The notes beneath the pieces are model-generated. The model did no database searches and was not told where the DNA came from. It saw only the letters and a list, made by a program, of their open reading frames with translations. From positions 1 to 59,430 of the forward strand of contig NZ_BMVU01000047.1 of NCBI RefSeq assembly GCF_014650875.1: a DNA stretch of 59,430 nt, read 5' to 3'. The translations under genes were made by a program, and so were the position numbers. Each line of letters starts with the position of its first letter. Positions within the stretch are counted from its first letter, which is position 1. This DNA comes from Streptomyces minutiscleroticus. Its GTDB lineage: Bacteria > Actinomycetota > Actinomycetes > Streptomycetales > Streptomycetaceae. Below, in pieces: positions 35,090-46,204 of this stretch.

Positions 35090-35357
35090 GGTTCGAACAC
35101 CCCCGTTGTTCCGTTCGTGCGTTCCTCTCACCGCACAGGACACGGGGATGACCGGCGAAGTTGCCTGAATGCACCATTCCGCAGAAAAGGAGCGAAGGGG
35201 CGCGAAAGGTCGGGAGACGGGCGCGCGCCCGCCCCAGCGCGCCCCTGCGCCGTTCGCGGCGGCCGTCGCACCCCTCCGCCGGCCGCGACGGGACCGGCGC
35301 GCACGACGGCCCCGCTGCGTACGACGGCCCCGCGGCGTACGGCGGCCGGAAGGGCGG

Positions 35358-37574
<2,217 letters not shown>

Positions 37575-37780
37575 GGCCCGGCCCTACCCGGGCCCTTCCG
37601 GGCGCATCCGCCCGGCGGTACAGGACCGCACCATCGCGTGAACGGCGACTAGGGGGGCGCGGAAGGGGGAAGGACGCGGGGCCGTGCCCGGCGGAGGCGC
37701 ACGCCCCCGGCTCCCGCCCGCCCCCGCCGGGGCGCGCACGGCGCTCGCCGAGGGGAACACCAGTGCCGCCGCGGGGAACG

Positions 37781-38286
37781 TCAGTGCTGCTGCGCCTTCT
37801 GCGGGGTGGCCTCGCCGGGGCGGACGATCACGTGCCCCTCGCCCTGGAGCATCAGCTGCACCGCCTCGCCCGAGCCGCCGCGGAACATCGAGCCGATGGA
37901 CTGGGACCGGTGCAGCGAGGTCGGCAGCTGCGCGGTCCAGCCGACCACCGCGTCCGTGTCGACGTACACCGGCTGCTGCGGGGAGACCGGGACGACCAGC
38001 GGTTCGCCCTCGCAGACCGGGCCGAGGCGGCCGTGGCCGGTGAAGACGCTGTTGAACAGGCCGCCCCGGTGATGCTTGCCCCCTTCACCGTCCTGATCTC
38101 GTACGAGAGGGCCGCGTCGAGGCACAGGACGTTGCGGCCGTTGACGGTGAGGACGTCGCCGGGCTCCAGGTCGACCACGAAGACGTTCTGCGCCTCGTGC
38201 GCGAACCGGGCGTCGCCCCGGCCGCGGCCCGCCATCAGCGGCAGCCCCTCCCCGGTGACCGCGCGCTTGGGCACGCCCCCCACGCC
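37781..38286 (-). pseudogene. AIM24-family protein gene, truncated and frameshifted
   Basis: Two frames together give an AIM24 (TIGR00266-like) domain. From 38286: GVGGVPKRAVTGEGLPLMAG, FAHEAQNVFVVDLEPGD, LSYEIRTVKG. Then, from about 38064 in another frame: GGLFNSVFTGHGRL, VPVSPQQPVYVDTDAVVG, SLHRSQSIGSMFRGGSGEAV. The break is at a run of four C (38064-38067) where homologues need five G on the coding strand, a one-base deletion. The first ~65 residues of the family are also missing, with unrelated sequence in their place. Either a real pseudogene or a base-call error plus truncation; the missing N-terminus favours decay. Confidence 0.75.
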
Positions 38287-38386
38287 GGGCCCGTTCCGCA
38301 CGCCGTCGGCGCGCCCCGCGCTCTGCCGGGCGCCCGCGGGCCGCCGCGCACGGATGCCGGACGAGGGCACGCTCTAAGGTGCAGCC

Positions 38387-38617
38387 ATGAACACGCATGG
38401 CACGAGGGGTTGGGAGGCCGCGGTGCTCGTGGGAGGGCCCGCGGACGGCTTGCGGATGAAGGTCGCCGAGCGGCCGCCGGTGGTGCAGGTGACGTATCCC
38501 TGCGTCCTGGAGGAGCAGGCGGACGGGGTCCGGGCGGAGGCGCTGTACATCTACCGCCGCGACCTGCGCACCGAGGAGGAACCGCTGCGCTACGGCTTCG
38601 ACGGGGCGAGTCCCTGA
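38387..38617 (+). CDS. Small conserved hypothetical protein
   Basis: 76 residues: GWEAAVLVGGPADGLRMKV, VVQVTYPCVLEE, LYIYRRDLRTEEEPLRYGF. Natural composition and a usable site (AAGGTG) before ATG 38387 support a real gene; homologues of this type occur across Streptomyces from memory. No function known. Divergent from the AIM24 pseudogene. Confidence 0.7.
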   Translation: MNTHGTRGWEAAVLVGGPADGLRMKVAERPPVVQVTYPCVLEEQADGVRAEALYIYRRDLRTEEEPLRYGFDGASP

Positions 38618-38911
38618 CCGGTCCGGGACCCTCCTCCGCATTCCCCGGGGCCCGCTCCGTACGGGCTTTCGGGGCGCCCGGAGGGCGCTCGGAAGGGGGA
38701 GTGCACGGCGCACAAAAAGGCGGATGGACTTCACAGCCCGAGAAAACGCCTCTGCTATTCCGAGCGCCGGAGTGAAGAACGCGGAATCCGGGCAAGAATG
38801 TGCGCCGAATGGAGGTGTGAAACGGCTGCCCGATGACACGGGATGCGCAAGACTGAGTTTTTCCCGTCGGCGCGACACGGGCGCAGGGGGCGAGGCACAG
38901 AGGGGACAGTG

Positions 38912-40183
38912 ATGCCGGTGGAGCCAGAGGTGGCGGTGTCGTACGACGAGCTCCAGTCGTTACCCGCACTCTTCCGCGCCGGCTCGGGCGGACCCGGACC
39001 CGGGACCCGGTGGCAGGCTCTGCGCGCGCTCCTGCAGGCCACCGAGGTGGCCCTGCTCAACCTGGAGGAACTGGCGGCCGAGGCGACCGTCAGACTGCGA
39101 CAGGGACGCGGGGCGGAAGCGGTCCGGTCCCTGGAGTGGATGGTGGGCTTCGGCCGCGCGTGGAGCGAGCTGGCCTGGCTGGTGAGGGATCTCGCCCCGG
39201 TGGACGAGGACGGCGGCGGACACCTCCTCGCGGTGACCGCGTCCCCGTCCTGGCACCGGCTCACCCTCGCCGAGAAAGAACTCGCGCTCGAATTGAAACC
39301 CCTCGCCGACCACCCGGAACCCTGCGAGTGGAAACGCCGTCTGCTGCGTTACGTCATGCTCCAGCGCATCGGGGTCGAGTACACCTGCGTCGGCGGGGCA
39401 CCGTCGGCGTACGAGGATTTCGTGCGCCCGGACGCCATTCGAGAGGCCGTACGAGAAAAAAGGTTGCCGGGGGAGAACCTTTTCACTCCGTTCCGTGCCG
39501 CCCATCAAATGCCCGAACTGCTGGCGCGGGCCGCCAACGACCACATCGGCCGGGCGGTCGAGGAGATCGAGGGCGGACGGGCGGACCGCGCGCTGCCCCT
39601 GCTCGGCCGCGCCGACCGGCTCCTGGACGCGGTGGTGCGGCTGACCGATCTGCTGGTGGACCGGCTGACCACCGACGAGTACCACGCGATCCGGAAGGCG
39701 CTGGGGCGCACCAGCGGAAGCCACTCCGTGGGGCTGCACTACGACCTCATGCGGGATCTGTACCCGGCGCTGGCGCGGGCGTCGCAGCACCGGGACGAGG
39801 AGATCGGGCTGCTCGCGCGCACCATCGGACTGCACATCGACCGGTGGCGGCTCGCTCACGTCGACCTGCCGCGCACCAACCTGGGCGGGGCGGGGACCGG
39901 GACGCGGAGCCTGACCGGTTCGCCGGACGCGTTGCGCACCGTGGCGCGGATGCGGGAGACCGGACGGGAGCGTGATCCCTATGCGCACACCGGGCGGACC
40001 TTCTGCGCCACCGACTGGGACTCGGACGTCCCGCCGCTCGCGGAGATCGAACGGCGGTTGCTCGGCGGGATCGCCGGGCACACCCAGGAACGTTTCCAGG
40101 ACGTGCAGGAGCGGACCGGACGGTACGCCGGTCCGTCCGGTTTCGCCCCACCGCCGAAGAGGTGTCCGGCCCGGCCGACCTGA
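38912..40183 (+). CDS. Tryptophan 2,3-dioxygenase-superfamily (PrnB/TDO-like) heme protein
   Basis: 423 residues, mostly helical. Two regions align by eye with tryptophan 2,3-dioxygenase: LTTDEYHAIRKALGRTSG near residue 252 (TDO: EY-x-AIR-x2-LG-x2-SG) and RWRLAHVDLPRTNLGG near 311. In the latter the His of W-R-x-x-H aligns with TDO's proximal heme ligand and is followed by GTGTRSLTG, like TDO's GTGGT loop. An upstream helix LLQATEVALLNLEELAAEAT resembles TDO's substrate-side helix. The protein is much longer than bacterial TDO, so a different substrate (as in PrnB) is likely. ATG 38912 follows AGAGGGGAC. Followed after 14 bp by the membrane protein gene, a probable operon. The 294-bp gap before it holds no supported gene but is less G+C-rich and likely contains the promoter. 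Confidence 0.6.
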   Translation: MPVEPEVAVSYDELQSLPALFRAGSGGPGPGTRWQALRALLQATEVALLNLEELAAEATVRLRQGRGAEAVRSLEWMVGFGRAWSELAWLVRDLAPVDEDGGGHLLAVTASPSWHRLTLAEKELALELKPLADHPEPCEWKRRLLRYVMLQRIGVEYTCVGGAPSAYEDFVRPDAIREAVREKRLPGENLFTPFRAAHQMPELLARAANDHIGRAVEEIEGGRADRALPLLGRADRLLDAVVRLTDLLVDRLTTDEYHAIRKALGRTSGSHSVGLHYDLMRDLYPALARASQHRDEEIGLLARTIGLHIDRWRLAHVDLPRTNLGGAGTGTRSLTGSPDALRTVARMRETGRERDPYAHTGRTFCATDWDSDVPPLAEIERRLLGGIAGHTQERFQDVQERTGRYAGPSGFAPPPKRCPARPT

Positions 40184-40197
40184 GGGGGAACGAGGCC

Positions 40198-41193
40198 ATG
40201 CCAGAATCCGACCTGCGGCGCTTCCTGCGGCGCCACTTCACCGCGATCGATCTTCTGAAAGTCATTCTGTCCCTGGCATCCGGATACGGGATAGCCCTTC
40301 TGGTGGAGGACACCGGGATCGGAGTCGGAATACTGGCACTGTCACTGCTGGCGTCGTCCGGGGCGTTCGCCATCGACCGGCTGCGACTGGCCACGGAGGA
40401 CGAGGTCTCCGGCGCCCTGCGGGAGACCAAGGAGCAGGTGCACACCGACCTGAGCGCTCTGAGCGGGCAGGTGTCGACGCATCTGATCCGGTTGCGCAAC
40501 CAGTTGGACCGGCACATCGACCTGGTGCACGCGGGCGTGCGGTTCGTACCGGACAGCCAGGACGACGAGGACGACGGAAGCGGTTACAACGTCGCCACCG
40601 AGGCCGTACGCAAGGCAGGCCAGCGCATCTACGTCGTCAGCGACTACAGCCCGCCCGAGGGCGAGGGCGCCACACTCCTCGATCCGCCGGACAGCCGGTC
40701 GGAGTACCTCGAAGCCATCGAGGACTGCCTCGCCTCCCACCTCTCGCGCAACGGGCCGAGCGCCACGCTCTCGTACCACCGGCTGATCCAGCGGCCGCCC
40801 GAGATCTACGCTGAGATAGCGCGGCGCTCCCCCCTGAACGGGGTCGAGTTGCGGCGCGAGGACATGGAGGGCGATCAGCAGGCGTTCGAGCACCTGGTGC
40901 GGGTCATGGAGCTGGCCCGGCGCGCCGGTGCCAACCACCGGATCGACATCCAGATGCGGCTGATCCCCTTCCTGCCCAACTGCCCGTCGATCCTGCTCGT
41001 GGACAACACGAAGCTGCAGTTCACCATACCGACGCGGATCGACCAGCCGGGAGACCGGTTCGCCCTGCTCGGGCTGCACGGCGTGATGGTGATGGAGGAC
41101 CGGGCCTCCGGCAGCCAGTTGTGCCACCACTTCGAGAACTTGTTCACCCGTCTGAAGATGAAGTCGCTCCCCATCGTGCGCGTGCAGGTGTGA
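40198..41193 (+). CDS. Membrane protein with coiled coil and unrecognised C-terminal domain
   Basis: 331 residues. Two transmembrane helices (residues ~19-37 KVILSLASGYGIALLV and ~39-58 GVGILALSLLASSGAFAI), then a coiled coil to about residue 110 (LRETKEQVHTDLSALSGQVS), then an alpha/beta domain (RIYVVSDYSPPEGEG, YAEIARRSPLNGVELRR, SILLVDNTKLQFTIPT) that I cannot assign. The last part ends in a regular Val/Met-rich strand. ATG 40198 follows GAGGGGGAACGAGG. Lies 14 bp after the TDO-like gene. Its last 50 bp overlap the 3' end of the convergent M20 gene. Confidence 0.75.
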   Translation: MPESDLRRFLRRHFTAIDLLKVILSLASGYGIALLVEDTGIGVGILALSLLASSGAFAIDRLRLATEDEVSGALRETKEQVHTDLSALSGQVSTHLIRLRNQLDRHIDLVHAGVRFVPDSQDDEDDGSGYNVATEAVRKAGQRIYVVSDYSPPEGEGATLLDPPDSRSEYLEAIEDCLASHLSRNGPSATLSYHRLIQRPPEIYAEIARRSPLNGVELRREDMEGDQQAFEHLVRVMELARRAGANHRIDIQMRLIPFLPNCPSILLVDNTKLQFTIPTRIDQPGDRFALLGLHGVMVMEDRASGSQLCHHFENLFTRLKMKSLPIVRVQV

Positions 41194-42358
41194 CGCCGTC
41201 CGGCCCGGCCCCGGCGGCCGCGAGGTAGCCGAGGGCCTGGGCGAGCGCGACCCTGCCGACCGCGTCCTCGGGCGGCAGGAAGCGCGGGCTGTGCAACCCG
41301 GCCGGGGTGAAGTCCGGGGCCCCGGCCAGGCCGAGGAACACCATCAGGGACGGCCATCGGGTCCCGTAGCGCGCGAAGTCGTCACCGCCGCAGGAGCGCC
41401 AGGGCGCGGCGAGGGCGATCCCCGCCTCGTCGGCGAGGGCGCGGAAGGCCGCCGTGAGTCCGGCGTCGTTGACCAGGGCGGGCTCGTCCCGGACGGTACG
41501 GACGGTGCCGGCGCAGCCGTGGGCCGCGGCGATCTGCTCCACGGTGGCACGCACGGCCTCGCGCAGTCCGGCGGTGTCGTCCCCGTCCATGGTGCGCAGC
41601 GTGCCGAGGGCACGGGCGGTGCCCGGGATGACGTTGTCGCCCGCTCCTGCGGACAGGGCGCACACGCTGAGCACGGACGGGTTCAGCGGATCGGCCCTGC
41701 GTCCGGTCAGTGTGTGCAGGGCGACGACCGTCTGGGCGAGGGCGAGCACGGGGTCGCGCGTGGTGTGGGGGTAGGCCCCGTGCCCGGCCCGCCCCTCGAC
41801 GAGGACCTCGAACCCGTACGTGGCCGCGTTGACCGTGCCGGGATCCGCCCCGAGTCGCCCCCAGACGATGCCGGGATGCACATGGACGCCGACCGCGGCG
41901 CGCACCGTACGCGTCAGCTCCTCGTCGGCCAGGACGGTCTCGGCTCCGGAGGGTGTGCGTTCCTCACTGGCCTGGAACACCGCGACCAGCGGGGCCGGCA
42001 GCTCGTCCGCCAGCGGAAGAGCCGCCCGGACCAGCGCGACGAGAGCCGCGCAGTGCACGTCGTGGCCGCAGGCGTGCATGAGGCCGTTCCTGGCAGCGTG
42101 CGGGCTGCCGGTCTCCTCGTGCAGCTCCACCCCGTCGAGCTCGGCCCGGACCAGGACGCCGGGTCCCTCCCCGCCCACGCGTACCACCAGGTTCGTGCTG
42201 TCCCCCAGCCGCCGGACCGGCACGGGCAGCGCCTCGGTGAGGAGGCGGGCCGTGGCGGACTCCCGCCCGCCCGGCTCGGGGCAGGTGTGGAGCCTGCGCC
42301 GCAGGGGCACGGCGTGCGCGAGTTCCCTCTCCAGGCTCGGGACCAGCTTCGACAGCAC
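41144..42358 (-). CDS. M20-family amidohydrolase (hippurate hydrolase-like)
   Basis: 404 residues. Metal-site motifs HACGHDVHCAAL, QASEERTPSGAE, HVHPGIVWG and CGGDDFARYG; dimerisation-type middle domain GRAGHGAYPHTTRDPVLAL. Members hydrolyse N-acyl amino acids, including IAA or hippurate. GTG 42358 has GAGGGGGC upstream. The 3' end overlaps the convergent membrane protein gene by 50 bp, so the C-terminal ~17 residues (ARARWGATSSSDG end) are probably a late extension. Confidence 0.87.
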   Translation of the reverse strand: MLSKLVPSLERELAHAVPLRRRLHTCPEPGGRESATARLLTEALPVPVRRLGDSTNLVVRVGGEGPGVLVRAELDGVELHEETGSPHAARNGLMHACGHDVHCAALVALVRAALPLADELPAPLVAVFQASEERTPSGAETVLADEELTRTVRAAVGVHVHPGIVWGRLGADPGTVNAATYGFEVLVEGRAGHGAYPHTTRDPVLALAQTVVALHTLTGRRADPLNPSVLSVCALSAGAGDNVIPGTARALGTLRTMDGDDTAGLREAVRATVEQIAAAHGCAGTVRTVRDEPALVNDAGLTAAFRALADEAGIALAAPWRSCGGDDFARYGTRWPSLMVFLGLAGAPDFTPAGLHSPRFLPPEDAVGRVALAQALGYLAAAGAGPDGVTPARARWGATSSSDG

Positions 42359-42526
42359 GGCGCCCCCTCACGGCTTCGTCCCCCGAGCATGGCAGACCCA
42401 CGGGGTCGCCCACGGGAGCGCGTACGGGGCGACACCCGCGCGATGGCGCACGTACGGAGCGGACTCGGACCGAGCACGCCCGCCAACGGCGCGGACGGCA
42501 CCTCGTGCCGTCCGCGCCGTCCCGTC

Positions 42527-42934
42527 TCAGCCCTCGGCGGGCGTCAGCCGCAGCGAGATGCTGTTGATGCAGTACCGCTGGTCCGTGGGGGTGGGGTAGC
42601 CCTCACCCTCGAAGACGTGGCCCAGGTGCGAACCGCACCGGGAGCACCGCACCTCCGTGCGCACCATGCCGTGCGAGCGGTCCTCGATCAGCTCGACCGT
42701 GTCCGCGTCCTTCGGGTCGTAGAAGCTCGGCCAGCCGCAGTGCGACTCGAACTTCGTGTCCGAGGTGAACAGCTCGGCACCGCAGGCGCGACAGGAGTAC
42801 ACGCCCTTGGTCTTCGTGTCCGTGTACTCACCCGTGAACGCCGGCTCGGTGGCGGCCTGGCGCAGCACCGCGTATTCCGCCGGGGTCAGCTCCGCGCGCC
42901 ACTGCTCGTCCGGCTTTTCGACGTCGTACGACAT
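42527..42934 (-). CDS. msrB: Peptide-methionine (R)-S-oxide reductase MsrB
   Basis: 135 residues. Zinc site CRAC and CSRC, FESHCGWPSFYDP, and the catalytic Cys in RYCINSISL. Reduces methionine-R-sulfoxide in proteins. ATG 42934 preceded by AAGGGG about 10 bases away. It lies 34 bp downstream of murC on the same strand. Confidence 0.96.
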   Translation of the reverse strand: MSYDVEKPDEQWRAELTPAEYAVLRQAATEPAFTGEYTDTKTKGVYSCRACGAELFTSDTKFESHCGWPSFYDPKDADTVELIEDRSHGMVRTEVRCSRCGSHLGHVFEGEGYPTPTDQRYCINSISLRLTPAEG

Positions 42935-42968
42935 CAAGCTCAACCCCTTACTCGTCCAACAGCTTCGC

Positions 42969-44372
42969 TTACCGGGCCAGGCGGGCCAGGATCTCGGGTC
43001 CGAGGTCCGTGACGTCGCCGGCGCCCATGGTGAGAACCAGATCGCCGGGTCCGGACATTCCCGCCACGACCTGCGCGACCTCGGCCTTGTCGTGCACGGC
43101 CCGCACGTCCGCGCCCGCCGCCCGGGCGGCCTCGACGATCAGCTCGCTGGTGACCCCCGGGATCGGGTCCTCGCGGGCCGGGTAGATGTCCAGGACGACC
43201 GAGGAGTCGGCCAGGGCGAGCGCCTGCCCCATCTCCTCGCCCAGCTCCTGGGTGCGCGAGAACAGGTGCGGCTGGAAGACGACCAGGATGCGCGCGTCGC
43301 CCACCGCGCCGCGCATCGCCTCCAGGTCCGCGGTCATCTCGGTCGGGTGGTGCGCGTAGGAGTCGATCACCTGCACGCCCGCCGCCTCGCCCTTGAGCTG
43401 CAGGCGCCGCTTGACGCCCGTGTACGCGGCCAGGGCGGGGGCCAGCTCCGCGGCCGGGACGCCGAGCGCCGCGCCCGCCGTCAGCGCCGCCACCGCGTTG
43501 AGCGCGTAGTGCCGGCCGGGCACCGACACCGCGAAGGTCAGCTCGGCGCCGTCCAGGACCACCGTGACCTCGCTCCGCAGGCCCTGCGGGACGATCGACA
43601 GGACCCGCACGTCGGCGTCCGGCGCCTCGCCGTACGTCACCACCCGCAGGTCCCGGCCGGCCGCGCGGGCGCGCACCCGGCGCGTGAACTCGCGGGCGCC
43701 CTCGTGGTCGGCCGAGACCACCAGCGTGCCGCCCTCGGTGATCCGGTCGGCGAACGTCTCGAAGGACTCGTGGATCTCGTCCATGGAGGCGTAGTTCGCG
43801 TGGTGGTCCAGCTCCACGTTGAGCACGATCGCCACCTCGGGCGCGTACTTGTGGAAGCTGCGGTCCGATTCGTCGGCCTCGGCGACGAAGATCTCGCCGT
43901 CGCCGTGCAGCGCGTTGGTGCCGGGCGCGTCCAGGTCGCCGCCGATCGCGTACGACGGGGCGAGGCCCAGCTCGGACAGGGACACGGCCAGCATCGACGT
44001 GGTCGTGGTCTTGCCGTGCGTGCCGGCCACCGCGATCGGCCGCAGGCCGTCCATCAGGGAGGCGAGCGCGTCGGAGCGGTGGACGACCGGGATGCCCAGC
44101 TCGGCGGCGCGGGCCAGCTCCGGGTTGTCCGCGCGGATGGCGGAGGAGACGACGACGCAGCTGGCGTCGTCGGCGAGGTGCTCGGCCGCGTGCCCGATGT
44201 GCACCGTGGCCCCCAGGGTGCGCAGCGCCTCGGCGGTCGCGGACTCCTTGGCGTCGCTGCCGGCCACCTTCGCCCCGCGCTGGGCGAGGATCTTGGCGAT
44301 GCCCGACATTCCGGCGCCGCCGATGCCGATGAAGTGCGGTCGGTCCATGGCGGTGGGGAGGCCGGGTGCCAT
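42969..44372 (-). CDS. murC: UDP-N-acetylmuramate-L-alanine ligase MurC
   Basis: 467 residues. IGIGGAGMSGIA at the N-terminus, the ATP loop GTHGKTTTTSM, ELDHHANY and DSYAHHPTEM are all typical of MurC. Adds L-Ala to UDP-MurNAc in peptidoglycan synthesis. It lies away from the dcw cluster, as in other Streptomyces. ATG 44372 has GGAG about 9 bases upstream. Confidence 0.97.
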   Translation of the reverse strand: MAPGLPTAMDRPHFIGIGGAGMSGIAKILAQRGAKVAGSDAKESATAEALRTLGATVHIGHAAEHLADDASCVVVSSAIRADNPELARAAELGIPVVHRSDALASLMDGLRPIAVAGTHGKTTTTSMLAVSLSELGLAPSYAIGGDLDAPGTNALHGDGEIFVAEADESDRSFHKYAPEVAIVLNVELDHHANYASMDEIHESFETFADRITEGGTLVVSADHEGAREFTRRVRARAAGRDLRVVTYGEAPDADVRVLSIVPQGLRSEVTVVLDGAELTFAVSVPGRHYALNAVAALTAGAALGVPAAELAPALAAYTGVKRRLQLKGEAAGVQVIDSYAHHPTEMTADLEAMRGAVGDARILVVFQPHLFSRTQELGEEMGQALALADSSVVLDIYPAREDPIPGVTSELIVEAARAAGADVRAVHDKAEVAQVVAGMSGPGDLVLTMGAGDVTDLGPEILARLAR

Positions 44373-44525
44373 GCGTGTGTCTCCAGGAGTACGAGGTGAA
44401 CGGTGGTCGGGTGCCGGTCGTCCGCGGGCGGCCGGTGGACGGCGCCCCGTCGCCGGGCCCGTCGTCGGCCGGTCCGGGCGGCCCCCGCGCCGTGTCCGCC
44501 GCGGGGTGGTGCGGCGTACGCGGGC

Positions 44526-44566
44526 GGGCCCCGCCGACGGGCGGGCCCCGCCCGTCGGCGGGGCCC
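44526..44566. terminator. 19-bp perfect GC hairpin
   Basis: GGGCCCCGCCGACGGGCGG (44526-44544) pairs perfectly with 44548-44566 across a 3-base loop. It lies between the stop of the USP-like gene (44590) and the murC start, in the minus direction, so it probably terminates the former. No T-tract follows, which is usual for Streptomyces terminators. Confidence 0.65.
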
Positions 44567-44589
44567 CCGCCGGAGCGCGGGCCCTTAGC

Positions 44590-45045
44590 CTATGCCTTGC
44601 TGTGGGAGAACAGTTTCAGCACCGGCACCCCCACCTTGTGCCGCGCCCTGGACGCCCAGTCCCGGTGGAAGAACTCCTCCACGTAGTGCGGGTCGGTCAG
44701 CACGATGACCTCGTCGGCCTTGACCTCGCCGACGAGCGCCTTCAGCGCGTCCAGGGGGTGGTCCTCGATCAGCCGGCCCTCGGCCTCGCTCCCGGCCGCG
44801 CGCAGGGCCGCGAGGGAGACCTGCAGGGCCCGCTGCGCCGGGGCCGCGGCCTCGTCGCCCTCGGGCCGCTCGCGCTCGCGCGCCGCCTCGTCGAGCTCGC
44901 CGAGCGCCACGTCGTCGATGGCCCGCAGCAGCCGGTCCGCCTGGTCGCCGCGGGGCTGCAGCAGGACGTGGAAGGAGACCGGCTCGTCCCCGTGCAGGGT
45001 GGTGACGAACTCCACGTCCGCGGACGTCAGGGCCTTCTCGATCAT
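44590..45045 (-). CDS. USP-like protein often annotated indole-3-glycerol-phosphate synthase
   Basis: 151 residues. The pattern VEFVTTLHGDEPVSFHVLLQ ... HPLDALKALVGEVKADEVIV ... WASRARHKVGVPVLKLF fits a universal-stress-protein-like alpha/beta fold. It lacks the size and motifs of TrpC, so the old database name is probably wrong. ATG 45045. Conserved position beside murC in Streptomyces (from memory). Confidence 0.7.
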   Translation of the reverse strand: MIEKALTSADVEFVTTLHGDEPVSFHVLLQPRGDQADRLLRAIDDVALGELDEAARERERPEGDEAAAPAQRALQVSLAALRAAGSEAEGRLIEDHPLDALKALVGEVKADEVIVLTDPHYVEEFFHRDWASRARHKVGVPVLKLFSHSKA

Positions 45046-45228
45046 CAATACGCTTCTGAACACGACACCAGGCGCCCTTCTCTCCTTCGTGGGCCGTGGG
45101 TAGGCCCCTGCGGAAACCATCCTGCCCCGTGACCGGGCGGAGGCAGCGAGAATCAGTGTGCCCGGCGGGAACCAAACGGAACGGATAGTTCCACATAACC
45201 GCCGCGGCTACGCCTCGTCCGCCCCCGA

Positions 45229-45300
45229 GCACCTCGTCCGGCCCGAACGCACCGGCCGCCCTGGGCACCTCGTCCGGCCCGAGCGCACCGGCCGTCCTGG
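45229..45300. repeat. 36-bp tandem repeat, two copies, in the 45046-45356 gap
   Basis: Units at 45229-45264 and 45265-45300, beginning GCACCTCGTCCGGCCCGA, differ by two bases; related fragments flank them. Gap of 311 bp with no supported gene; a less G+C-rich stretch near 45165-45200 may hold the promoter of the gene at 45045. Confidence 0.8.
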
Positions 45301-45356
45301 GCGCATCGGCCGTCCTCGACACCCCGGTGGTCCCGGGTGCCCAGGACGCCGCCGCG

Positions 45357-46169
45357 TCACGCGCGGCGCCTGCGGTACCGGCCGAAGAGGAAGCCCTCCT
45401 CCTCCAGCAGCGCCGCCAGCTCGAACCGCTGCGGCACGGCCACCCGCGGCCCGCCCGCGATCCGCTGGGCGTCGCCCGCCGTGAGCGTCGGGGAGAGCGT
45501 CAGGCACATCTCGTCCAGGGCGTCCGCCCCGATCAGCGGGCCCAGCAGCCGGGGGCCGCCCTCCGTCAGCTGCCTGCGCAGGCCCCGGCCGGCCAGGACG
45601 CCGGTGATCCGGCCGGGGTCCACGCCGGTCCCGTCGCCCGCGACCACCACCTCGGCCCCGGCCGCCTCGGCCGCCGCCACCCGGTCGCGCGGCGCGCCGG
45701 CCCCCGTCAGGACCAGCGTGGGCACCAGGGGCGAGGTGAACAGCGGCAGTGAGAAGTCCAGGTCCAGACCGGCGGTGACGACCGCGATCGCGGGCGCGGG
45801 CCCCTGCCCGGCCGCCGCGCGCGCCCCGGCGAACTCCTCCCGCGCGCGGGCCGGGCGGTACCCCTCCCGGCGCACGGTCTCGGCGCCGACCACGACGACG
45901 TCCGCGAGCGCGCGCAGCACGCCGAAGATCCGCATGTCGGCGGCGCCGGAGAGGGGCTGGGAACGGCCGTCGTGCTGGGCCGCGCCGTCGAGCGTGGAGA
46001 CCATGTTGGCGCGCAGCCAGGGCTCCGGCCCGTCGGGGTACGCGTACGCCTCGGCCAGTTCGCGCAGGCTCCACTCGCGGTCCGCCGCACGGTCCGCGCC
46101 GTCCGGCCCGGAACCGCCCTTCGGGGCCTGGGCTGCTGTTTCGTCGGTCACAGGGAACAGGCGTCGCAT
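45357..46169 (-). CDS. Pyrimidine reductase-family protein (RibD C-terminal domain)
   Basis: 270 residues. ANMVSTLDGAAQHDGRSQPL, DVVVVGAETVRREGY and LRRQLTEGGPRLLGPLIGA are the dihydrofolate-reductase-like RibD_C motifs (NADPH-binding). Stand-alone reductase domain, without the deaminase half. Could act in riboflavin synthesis or on another pyrimidine. ATG 46169. Confidence 0.88.
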   Translation of the reverse strand: MRRLFPVTDETAAQAPKGGSGPDGADRAADREWSLRELAEAYAYPDGPEPWLRANMVSTLDGAAQHDGRSQPLSGAADMRIFGVLRALADVVVVGAETVRREGYRPARAREEFAGARAAAGQGPAPAIAVVTAGLDLDFSLPLFTSPLVPTLVLTGAGAPRDRVAAAEAAGAEVVVAGDGTGVDPGRITGVLAGRGLRRQLTEGGPRLLGPLIGADALDEMCLTLSPTLTAGDAQRIAGGPRVAVPQRFELAALLEEEGFLFGRYRRRRA

Positions 46170-46204
46170 GGGGTGCAGTGTGGCACGGCGCTTAGCATGG
46201 GGGT

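Noticed and set aside
38724..38912. 62-codon plus-strand frame before the TDO-like gene
   Set aside because: Natural-looking in parts, but no ribosome binding site, and a frame on the other strand is equally open; more likely promoter region.
44590..45045. Indole-3-glycerol-phosphate synthase assignment
   Set aside because: Too short and without TrpC barrel motifs; the fold pattern is USP-like.
45230..45322. Translation of the 36-bp tandem repeat as a protein N-terminus
   Set aside because: The frame runs into the antisense of the promoter and another gene; repeat unit is better read as non-coding.
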